From Clostridiales bacterium (GTDB lineage: Bacteria > Bacillota > Clostridia > Oscillospirales > Oscillospiraceae), in NCBI GenBank assembly GCA_021201515.1, contig JAJQET010000302.1, positions 1 to 5,239 on the forward strand: a stretch of 5,239 nucleotides of DNA, written 5' to 3'. Below the pieces are notes generated by a model. The model saw only the letters and a list, made by a program, of their open reading frames with translations, ran no database searches and had not been told where the DNA came from. Both the position numbers and the translations under genes were made by a program. Positions within the stretch are counted from its first letter, which is position 1. Every line of letters begins with the position of its first letter. Shown one piece after another: positions 1 through 4,001 of this stretch.

Positions 1-2
1 CC

Positions 3-551
3 CCGCCCCCCCGCCCGGCCTCGGCAAAGGCTGAATCGGCTGTGACTTCGGAATCCTCTGCGCAATCCGAGTCAGTGGCGACCTCCGAATCTTTCGCTCA
101 ACCCGAATCTGCAGCAGATTCGGAATCCGTTGCGTCTGCGGAAGAATCCACAGCGGAAGAAGAACCACCCAATTCTTCCGAAATTGACCCTGACGAAGGC
201 TCTGTTGTCTCATCCGAAACCAGTGAAGCGAACTCGTCCGAGGCAACTTCTGAAGACTCTGAAGAACTGGTTGACGGTATGCGCCCCGAAATCAAGCAGG
301 CGATTGACGATTACGAAGCGTTCTTTGATGAATACTGTGAATTCCTGATAACATACAGCGAATCTGATAATCCCACAACTCTACTTACTCAGTATGCCGA
401 ATTCATGGCGCAATATGCCACAACCATGGCCAGTTTTGAAGCAATGGCCGATGAAGATTTGAATGATGCAGAACTGCTTTATTACACCGAGGCCAGCGCA
501 CGCATTACGCAGGAACTCCTGGAGACGTCCGCAACCATCAGCGGCTCTTAG
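3..551 (+). CDS. Ser/Glu-rich probable surface protein, DUF6591-like C-terminus (5' partial)
   Basis: The frame is open from base 3 to the TAG at 549-551 (182 codons), with no stop before the window edge, so the N-terminus is missing. A GTG at 42 could be read as a start, but it lies inside a repeat array beginning at base 33 and is therefore probably internal. The visible protein has two parts: a low-complexity Ser/Glu/Ala linker with six hexapeptide repeats followed by more acidic Ser-rich sequence (to about base 265), then a charged, probably helical domain (VDGMRPEIKQAIDDYEAFFD, then EYCEFL and NDAELLYY). That domain resembles what I recall as DUF6591, often at the C-terminus of Firmicutes lipoproteins; function unknown. 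A signal peptide or lipobox would lie outside the window, so export is inference. Base composition is clearly less GC-rich than its neighbours. The MBL gene follows after 30 bases with no terminator between, so the two may be cotranscribed. Confidence 0.75.
   Translation, partial: PPPRPASAKAESAVTSESSAQSESVATSESFAQPESAADSESVASAEESTAEEEPPNSSEIDPDEGSVVSSETSEANSSEATSEDSEELVDGMRPEIKQAIDDYEAFFDEYCEFLITYSESDNPTTLLTQYAEFMAQYATTMASFEAMADEDLNDAELLYYTEASARITQELLETSATISGS
33..140 (+). repeat. Six tandem 18-bp coding repeats (hexapeptide ESxxxS-like)
   Basis: Six consecutive in-frame 18-base units start at 33, 51, 69, 87, 105 and 123. They encode ESAVTS, ESSAQS, ESVATS, ESFAQP, ESAADS and ESVASA. Every unit begins with GAA or GAG followed by a Ser codon; the other positions have diverged at DNA level, including different Ser codons. 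The array forms the linker of the partial surface protein. Divergent synonymous codons suggest an old array kept for its amino-acid composition rather than a recent slippage product. Confidence 0.8.
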
Positions 552-567
552 GCATACCACATCACAC

Positions 568-575
568 AAAAGGAG
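568..575 (+). promoter_or_regulatory. Ribosome binding site of MBL hydrolase gene
   Basis: AAAAGGAG lies six bases before the ATG at 582 and fixes that start. No sigma-A promoter is evident between the preceding stop at 551 and this site, which fits cotranscription with the gene upstream. Confidence 0.75.
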
Positions 576-581
576 CACCCT

Positions 582-1385
582 ATGTCAACCTCTATCCTCT
601 TCCTGGGCACTGGCGACGCCATGCCCATGCTGCGCTACAACACCTGCTGGCTGCTGGAGCAGCCGGAGGCGTCCCTTCTGGTGGACGGAGGCGGCGGCCT
701 GGAGACGGTGAAGCGCCTTCACAGACTGAACTACGACCTGAACCGCATCCGCGCCATTTTCCTGACCCACGGCCACACCGACCACCTGCTGGGGGCCATC
801 TGGGTGCTGCGGTCCATCGGCCAGCAGATGCGGCGGGGCGGCTATGAAGGAGAACTTCGGGTGCTGGCCCACAGGGAGCTGTGTGAGCTGGTGGACACCA
901 TCTGCCGCACCTCCCTCAACGGGCCGGTTTACGACCTGTTCGGCAGCCGCATCCTCCTGTGTCCCGTGGAGGACGGGGAGACGGTGGCAGCGGCGGGGTT
1001 GACCCTGACCGCCTTCGACATCCACTCTGTCAAGCTCCGGCAGTTCGGATTCCGCGCCCTGCTGCCCGACGGCACAAGCGTGGTCACCCTGGGGGATGAG
1101 CCCTTTCAGGAGGACTGCCGCCCCTATGCTGAAGGGGCGGACTGGCTGCTCAGCGAGGCCTTCTGCCTCTACGAGGACCGGGAGCGGTATCACCCCTACC
1201 GCATCAGCCACGCCACCGCCCTGGACGCCGGCCGCAACGCGGCCTCGCTGAACGCGAAGAATCTGGTGCTCTATCACACCCGGGACTACGGGGCGGACCG
1301 CCGGGAACGGTTCACCGCCGAGGCACAAAGCGTATTCAGCGGGAACATCTGGGTTCCGGAGGATTTGGAACGGATCAACCTTTGA
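582..1385 (+). CDS. MBL-fold metallohydrolase, RNase Z-like
   Basis: This 267-residue protein is a cytoplasmic metallo-beta-lactamase-fold hydrolase. After the N-terminal strand with GTGDAMPM (residues 9-16) comes the metal motif THGHTDH (His63, His65, Asp67, His68). Further likely ligands are His148 in DIHSVKLRQFGFR, Asp172 in TLGDEP, and His232 in VLYHTRD; SHATALDAG (209-217) matches the helix that precedes the last His in RNase Z-like enzymes. The order and spacing fit the RNase Z/ElaC-like branch, and the two-metal site appears complete. I see no obvious long exosite arm of a tRNA 3'-processing enzyme, so true RNase Z activity is uncertain; many relatives are annotated only as MBL-fold hydrolases. 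Substrate unknown. The start is supported by AAAAGGAG, and the gene ends just before a strong terminator. Confidence 0.88.
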   Translation: MSTSILFLGTGDAMPMLRYNTCWLLEQPEASLLVDGGGGLETVKRLHRLNYDLNRIRAIFLTHGHTDHLLGAIWVLRSIGQQMRRGGYEGELRVLAHRELCELVDTICRTSLNGPVYDLFGSRILLCPVEDGETVAAAGLTLTAFDIHSVKLRQFGFRALLPDGTSVVTLGDEPFQEDCRPYAEGADWLLSEAFCLYEDRERYHPYRISHATALDAGRNAASLNAKNLVLYHTRDYGADRRERFTAEAQSVFSGNIWVPEDLERINL

Positions 1386-1410
1386 CGGCTCCCATATCAG
1401 AATCAGAAGG

Positions 1411-1438
1411 CAGGCCCCTGAGCGGGGCCTGTTTTTTT
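1411..1438 (+). terminator. Intrinsic terminator after MBL gene
   Basis: A perfect 8-bp stem, CAGGCCCC (1411-1418) with GGGGCCTG (1424-1431), has a 5-base loop and is followed at once by seven T (1432-1438). It begins 26 bases after the MBL stop and separates that transcript from the sigma operon. Confidence 0.92.
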
Positions 1439-1468
1439 CGCAGTCCCCGCAAATTTTCCCGCAATCCC

Positions 1469-1497
1469 TGTGACTTTTCCGGTGTTTCCCCGTCTAA
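1469..1497 (+). promoter_or_regulatory. ECF-type (self-activated) promoter of the sigma/anti-sigma operon
   Basis: TGTGAC (1469-1474) is followed after exactly 16 bases by CGTCTAA (1491-1497). Known Firmicutes ECF promoters have a TGaAAC-like -35 and a CGTC -10 with about 16 bases between, and a T-rich stretch after the -35; here TTTT follows directly. The site lies 34 bases before the sigma ATG with no sigma-A consensus competing. Positive autoregulation by the encoded sigma is therefore likely, by inference. Confidence 0.65.
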
Positions 1498-1515
1498 CTT
1501 ACAGTAAACCGACAG

Positions 1516-1524
1516 AAGGGAGGG
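1516..1524 (+). promoter_or_regulatory. Ribosome binding site of ECF sigma gene
   Basis: AAGGGAGGG lies six bases before the ATG at 1531. It is the only purine-rich site nearby and fixes the start. Confidence 0.75.
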
Positions 1525-1530
1525 AACCCC

Positions 1531-1968
1531 ATGGACGCCTTTGAAACACTCTACCGCAAAAGCTCCGGCAAGGTCTATCGCTACCTGCTCTCCCTGACGG
1601 GCAGCCCGGAGCGGGCGGAGGAGCTCACCGCCGAGACCTTTTACCGGGCCTATCTCCACATCGACCGGTTCCAGGGCCGCAGCTCGGTGGACACCTGGCT
1701 CTTCTCCATTGCGAAAAACGTGTGGCGGACGGAGCAGCGGCGGGCCGGGCGGCTTGCCGAACTGCCGGAGGACAGACCGGAGGAGGGCGACCCCTTCTGG
1801 ACGAGACTGGAGGACCACGACAGCGCCATGGAGATTCATCTGGCCCTCCACCGTCTGCCGGAGCCCTTCCGGGAGGTGTTCACCCTGCGGGTGTTCGGGG
1901 AGCTGAAATTTGCCGACATCGGGGCGATTTTCGGCAAGTCGGAGTCCTGGGCGAAAATGCCCTACTAG
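1531..1968 (+). CDS. ECF sigma-70 factor, truncated at its C-terminus
   Basis: This 145-residue protein is an extracytoplasmic-function RNA polymerase sigma factor. Region 2 spans about residues 4-70: FETLYRKSSGKVYRYLLSLT, then RAEELTAETFYRAYLHID, and the -10 recognition part SSVDTWLFSIAKNVWR. A variable acidic linker follows (75-97). Region 4 starts near 98, with LHRLPEPFREVFTLRVFGEL and the helix-turn-helix LKFADIGAIFGKSESWAKMPY. Relatives typically continue with something like WAKVTYYRAKxKL; here TAG (1966-1968) cuts the protein inside the recognition helix, just after an unusual Pro144. The in-frame bases after the stop still read like a sigma C-terminus and end in an ATGA overlap with the anti-sigma gene. 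-35 recognition is probably impaired unless the stop is read through or is a sequencing error. Partner: the zinc anti-sigma factor directly downstream. Confidence 0.88.
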   Translation: MDAFETLYRKSSGKVYRYLLSLTGSPERAEELTAETFYRAYLHIDRFQGRSSVDTWLFSIAKNVWRTEQRRAGRLAELPEDRPEEGDPFWTRLEDHDSAMEIHLALHRLPEPFREVFTLRVFGELKFADIGAIFGKSESWAKMPY

Positions 1969-2019
1969 CGGGGCCAGGACAAGCTGCTCCCCCTCTTAAC
2001 CGCGGAGGAATCATCATGA
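1969..2019 (+). other. Lost 3' end of the sigma gene (in-frame remnant after TAG)
   Basis: Immediately after the amber codon the same frame reads RGQDKLLPLLTAEESS and then TGA at 2017-2019. The RxxxKL pattern matches the usual end of the sigma-4 recognition helix (RAKxKL). The TGA overlaps the anti-sigma ATG at 2016 as ATGA, the usual arrangement for coupled sigma/anti-sigma genes. This shows where the intact gene probably ended, giving 162 residues if the stop codon encoded an amino acid. Confidence 0.65.
2004..2009 (+). promoter_or_regulatory. Ribosome binding site of anti-sigma gene
   Basis: GGAGGA lies six bases before ATG 2016. With the lost sigma end overlapping this start, translation was probably coupled originally; the early stop at 1968 now ends translation of the sigma gene about 47 bases upstream, so initiation must rely more on this site. 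Confidence 0.7.
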
Positions 2020-2708
2020 AGTTAAGCTGTGACCTGATTCGGGACCTGCTGCCCGCTTATGTGGAGGGGGACTGCTCCCAGGACACAAAGGCCGCCGTGG
2101 AGGAGCATCTGGCCCAGTGCGCCGACTGCCGCGCCTGCTGTCAGCGGATGGGCCATCCCATTCCGGAGCCCCCCGCCGATGACGGAGAGGCCGCCGCCCT
2201 CCGCACCTACGCCGCCAAGGTGCGCCGCCACAAGGCCCGGCGGGTGGTGGCGACGGTGGCCGCCGTCCTGGTGCTGGCCGTCCTGGGGACAGTGCTGGCG
2301 CTGACGTTGCACACCATGGTCTACCAGCGCCGCCCGCTGGTGTATGAGCAGGAGGAGGGCATCTGGAATCTGACGGAGGAGGAGCTGACCACCACCGCCG
2401 GGGAGGTGGACACCTACACCCTTTTTACCAACTACGCCCAGATCGTCGTCACCGTAACCTGCGGGGACGGAGAGGACGGGGTGATTTACCTCTATGCCGA
2501 CGGCGCTGCCATCCAGGAATACGCCTTTGACGGGGACGACCCGGAGGTCTGCTTCTACGGCCTGACCTCCGCCCAATACTACCAGGTGCAGGTGGAAGGG
2601 GTTTCGGACAGTGCCACGGTGACGGTCAGTGAGGGACGGAAAACGGACTTCCTGTCCTGCCTGCTGCTGGTGCTGGAGGAACTATGGGCCATGCTGACCG
2701 GGGGATGA
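2016..2708 (+). CDS. Anti-sigma factor, zinc-finger (zf-HC2/ZAS) membrane protein
   Basis: This 230-residue protein is the likely membrane-bound inhibitor of the ECF sigma factor upstream. The cytoplasmic N-terminus (1-75) begins CDLIRDLLPAYVEGDCS and carries the ZAS motif HLAQCADC (His31, Cys35, Cys38), which with an upstream residue binds zinc and clamps sigma in known members. A basic stretch (RRHKARR, 70-76) precedes one membrane segment (about 77-99, VVATVAAVLVLAVLGTVLAL), giving N-in/C-out topology. The external part (about 100-230) is rich in Thr, Asp, Glu and Tyr and looks beta-rich; I do not recognise a named domain. ATG 2016 is chosen over upstream in-frame codons because it has GGAGGA at correct spacing and the family motif starts there. 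It probably acts as the envelope sensor, released by proteolysis or conformational change; that is inference. Confidence 0.85.
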   Translation: MKLSCDLIRDLLPAYVEGDCSQDTKAAVEEHLAQCADCRACCQRMGHPIPEPPADDGEAAALRTYAAKVRRHKARRVVATVAAVLVLAVLGTVLALTLHTMVYQRRPLVYEQEEGIWNLTEEELTTTAGEVDTYTLFTNYAQIVVTVTCGDGEDGVIYLYADGAAIQEYAFDGDDPEVCFYGLTSAQYYQVQVEGVSDSATVTVSEGRKTDFLSCLLLVLEELWAMLTGG

Positions 2709-2774
2709 ACTGACATATGGAGGCCTTTCACAAGGCCCCCATCGTCCACTGTTTCATTTTCGTCAGTTTACCCC

Positions 2775-2802
2775 TTGCATTTTCGCCGGGCTGTGCTACA
2801 AT
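2775..2802 (+). promoter_or_regulatory. Sigma-A promoter of riboswitch-ribU transcript
   Basis: TTGCAT (2775-2780) and TACAAT (2797-2802) are 16 bases apart, and TGC before the -10 gives an extended -10 element. Transcription would start near 2809, just before the riboswitch. An overlapping TATAAT at 2802-2807 is 21 bases from TTGCAT, too far to use the same -35. Confidence 0.65.
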
Positions 2803-2816
2803 ATAATGGACAACTG

Positions 2817-2936
2817 AACACGATGTCTTCAGGGCAGGGTGAAATTCCCGATCGGCGGTAAAGTCCGCGCGCGTAACTGCATGAACCGGTGCAACTCCGG
2901 TACCGACAGTATAGTCTGGATGAAAGAAGATGTGTT
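2817..2936 (+). promoter_or_regulatory. FMN riboswitch (RFN element) aptamer with extended P1
   Basis: The conserved RFN signatures occur in order: TCAGGGCAGGGTGAAATTCC (from 2829), CGGCGGTAAAGTCCGCG, CCGGTGCAACTCCGGT, and CCGACAGTATAGTCTGGATG. P1 is formed by TCTTC (2826-2830) with GAAGA (2926-2930). It can be extended by AACAC (2817-2821) with GTGTT (2932-2936) across a small bulge. The element binds flavin mononucleotide and in Firmicutes controls riboflavin synthesis or uptake genes. Here it precedes an intrinsic terminator and ribU, so FMN should lower ribU transcription. Confidence 0.95.
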
Positions 2937-3011
2937 GTTTTTCGAGATCGCGGCAGTGGGCGTGTTTTGTCTCCCGTCCTCCCCCTTGACCCACTCTTTG
3001 AAACATAACAC
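2932..3011 (+). promoter_or_regulatory. Predicted antiterminator hairpin of the FMN switch
   Basis: Bases 2932-2946 can pair with 2997-3011 over 15 positions with one mismatch (2939/3004) and three G-U pairs. An inner perfect helix joins AGTGGG (2955-2960) with CCCACT (2990-2995). The outer helix uses AACAC (3007-3011), which belongs to the left terminator arm, and GTGTT (2932-2936), which belongs to the extended P1. It is therefore mutually exclusive with both. The pairing was found by eye; no folding energy was calculated. Confidence 0.6.
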
Positions 3012-3046
3012 CTGAAGCACAGAGCGGCTCAGGTGTTAATTTTTTT
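3006..3046 (+). terminator. FMN-controlled intrinsic terminator (attenuator) before ribU
   Basis: A perfect 10-bp stem, TAACACCTGA (3006-3015) with TCAGGTGTTA (3029-3038), is followed by A and seven T (3040-3046). The T-run touches the ribU ribosome binding site at 3047. With FMN bound, the left arm is free and this hairpin stops transcription before the gene. Confidence 0.92.
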
Positions 3047-3053
3047 AAAGGAG
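3047..3053 (+). promoter_or_regulatory. Ribosome binding site of ribU
   Basis: AAAGGAG lies directly after the attenuator T-run and ten bases before ATG 3064, a slightly long but workable spacing. Its position next to the hairpin may add some translational control, though the stem itself does not cover it. Confidence 0.75.
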
Positions 3054-3063
3054 TGCGTCTCTT

Positions 3064-3657
3064 ATGAAAGGAACCACACGCAACATCACCGTCGCCGCCA
3101 TGCTCTCCGCCGCGGCCTTCATCCTCATGTTCATCGAATTTCCCATCCCCATCATGCCCAGCTTCGTCAAGCTGGACATCAGCGACCTGCCCGCCCTGCT
3201 GGGCACCTTCGCCCTGGGCCCGGTCTACGGCGTGGTCATCGAGCTGCTGAAAAACCTGCTCCATATCCTCATCAAGGGCACCAGCAGCGCCGGCGTGGGG
3301 GAGCTGTGCAACTTCCTGTTCGGCGCGGTGTTCGCACTGGTGGCCGGGCTGATCTACCACTATAAAAAGACCCGCATGGGGGCCATCCTTGGCTCCGTCC
3401 TGGGGGCGCTGGCCATGGCCCTCATCAGCATCCCCCTGAACTACTTTGTGGTCTACCCCGCCTATGTGGTGTTCTACAGCCTGCCCCTGGAGGCCATCAT
3501 CGGGATGTACCAGGCCATCCTCCCCTCGGTGGGCAGCCTGCTGGAGTGCCTGGTCATCTTCAACTTCCCCTTCACCCTCTGCAAGGGTCTGCTGGACGCG
3601 CTGCTGTGCTTCCTGATCTACAAGCCCCTGTCCCCCCTGCTCCACGGCAGGAAGTAA
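3064..3657 (+). CDS. ribU: Riboflavin ECF-transporter substrate-binding (S) component RibU
   Basis: This 197-residue integral membrane protein is the riboflavin-binding S component of an energy-coupling-factor transporter. It works with the shared EcfA/A'/T module encoded elsewhere. Length is typical, and the sequence shows about six hydrophobic segments: roughly 8-27, 41-60, 80-97, 105-135, 140-160 and 168-190. The family signature is clear: KLDISDLPALLGTFALGP (about 36-53), ELLKNLLHILIKGTSSAGVG (about 60-79), then ELCNFLFGAVF. The positive-inside C-terminus ends LLHGRK. The FMN riboswitch directly upstream independently supports riboflavin or a precursor as substrate. No ribDEAHT genes are adjacent, so this is a single-gene uptake unit bounded by its own promoter and terminator. 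The ATG follows the AAAGGAG next to the attenuator. Confidence 0.93.
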   Translation: MKGTTRNITVAAMLSAAAFILMFIEFPIPIMPSFVKLDISDLPALLGTFALGPVYGVVIELLKNLLHILIKGTSSAGVGELCNFLFGAVFALVAGLIYHYKKTRMGAILGSVLGALAMALISIPLNYFVVYPAYVVFYSLPLEAIIGMYQAILPSVGSLLECLVIFNFPFTLCKGLLDALLCFLIYKPLSPLLHGRK

Positions 3658-3663
3658 ATACCC

Positions 3664-3693
3664 CGCGGCAGGCCCGGTGCCTGCCGCGTTTTT
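3664..3693 (+). terminator. Intrinsic terminator after ribU
   Basis: A perfect 10-bp GC-rich stem, CGCGGCAGGC (3664-3673) with GCCTGCCGCG (3679-3688), has loop CCGGT and five T after it (3689-3693). It begins six bases after the ribU stop codon. Confidence 0.92.
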
Positions 3694-3727
3694 GTCTGTC
3701 ATAGGGACAGATGCTCCATTGTTCAAT

Positions 3728-3741
3728 CGAACATCTGTTTG
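3728..3741 (+). promoter_or_regulatory. LexA (SOS) operator overlapping the dinB promoter -35
   Basis: CGAACATCTGTTTG matches the Bacillus-type LexA/DinR box CGAACRNRYGTTYG except at one central position (C where R is expected). Its last three bases are the first three of the -35 TTGACT, an ideal place for repression. The gene downstream encodes a Y-family polymerase, a known class of LexA-regulated genes. A second palindrome, TGTTC (3720-3724) with GAACA (3729-3733), overlaps it. Confidence 0.7.
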
Positions 3742-3767
3742 ACTTCCAAACTGCCTCATGCTATAAT
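3739..3767 (+). promoter_or_regulatory. Strong sigma-A promoter of the dinB unit
   Basis: TTGACT (3739-3744), a 17-base spacer, and TATAAT (3762-3767) preceded by TGC as an extended -10 make a near-consensus promoter. Transcription should start near 3774, leaving a leader of about 228 bases before the GTG at 4002. Such a strong promoter normally needs repression, in keeping with the overlapping LexA-like site. Confidence 0.85.
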
Positions 3768-3984
3768 AAAATTGTCTGACGATCCCGCTGCATCATTTCG
3801 CTTAAACTGTTACGATACGTCTGTAATGGAGGGCGAACCCTAAATTTTCACTTTCCTGTAGTGGAACATGAAACCTAAATCTTTGCTTTTTGTAGGGGCG
3901 GCCCCTGGCCGCCCGGAGTAAGCAGGCGGTTTCGGCTCACCGGCCAAGGGCCGCCCCTACACATACGGTTACAAAATGTGAAAA
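3768..3984 (+). other. Long dinB leader with no supported gene
   Basis: These bases lie between the promoter and the dinB ribosome binding site. I find no convincing ORF: ATG at 3826 gives only five codons and has no ribosome binding site. The first half is AT-richer than the genes and holds an imperfect direct repeat (3835-3861 and 3870-3895). The second half holds a GC-rich hairpin repeat (3891-3961). No T-run follows the hairpin, so it is not an obvious attenuator. Confidence 0.6.
3891..3961 (+). repeat. 71-bp GC-rich palindromic repeat (hairpin element)
   Basis: Arms 3891-3911 (starting TGTAGGGGCGGCCC) and 3941-3961 (ending GGGCCGCCCCTACA) pair at 20 of 21 positions; the one mismatch is 3905/3947. 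The 29-base centre can fold weakly. There is no target-site duplication that I can see and no coding content. The form is that of REP-like or MITE-like intergenic palindromes; I believe TGTAGGGGCGG-type elements are frequent in GC-rich gut clostridia, but that is recollection, not a search. Its transcript would form a very stable hairpin in the dinB leader. Confidence 0.75.
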
Positions 3985-3994
3985 AAAGGAGGTG
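3985..3994 (+). promoter_or_regulatory. Near-perfect ribosome binding site deciding the dinB start
   Basis: AAAGGAGGTG is almost the full anti-Shine-Dalgarno complement. It lies nine bases (from GGAGG) before GTG 4002, so it selects that codon. The in-frame GTG at 3978 lies upstream of this site and would encode its bases, so it is not a likely start. Confidence 0.85.
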
Positions 3995-4001
3995 GGCCGC
4001 T

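Noticed and set aside
42..44. GTG at 42 as a true start of the first gene
   Set aside because: The hexapeptide array begins at 33, upstream of it, and the frame is open to the window edge.
585..1328. Minus-strand open frame of 247 codons opposite the MBL gene
   Set aside because: The + strand frame has full family motifs; the reverse frame is a Val/Gln/Gly-rich shadow without a ribosome binding site or recognisable domain.
1722..2015. Upstream extension of the anti-sigma frame to an ATG at 1722
   Set aside because: It overlaps the sigma gene in another frame and translates to Gly/Ala/Arg-rich nonsense; the family N-terminus and ribosome binding site start at 2016.
2719..2739. Small hairpin after the anti-sigma gene (GGCCTT 2722-2727 with AAGGCC 2732-2737) as a terminator
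   Set aside because: The stem is short and no T-run follows directly; the T-rich stretch only begins near 2751. It may be a weak terminator but I cannot support it.
2802..2807. TATAAT as the -10 of the ribU promoter
   Set aside because: It is 21 bases from TTGCAT and has no -35 at 17 bases; the overlapping TGC-TACAAT fits better.
2728..3759. Long open frame of 343 codons on the minus strand
   Set aside because: It runs antisense through the FMN riboswitch, two terminators and all of ribU, and its product is Gln/Gly/His-rich low-complexity typical of a shadow frame in GC-rich DNA.
3826..3843. Leader peptide ATG at 3826 (five codons, MEGEP)
   Set aside because: It has no ribosome binding site and no link to any attenuator.
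3891..3961. Palindrome as an intrinsic terminator or attenuator for dinB
   Set aside because: No T-run follows the stem on either strand.
3978..4001. GTG at 3978 as the dinB start
   Set aside because: The strong AAAGGAGGTG lies downstream of it and before GTG 4002, and relatives begin close to the HCDM motif.
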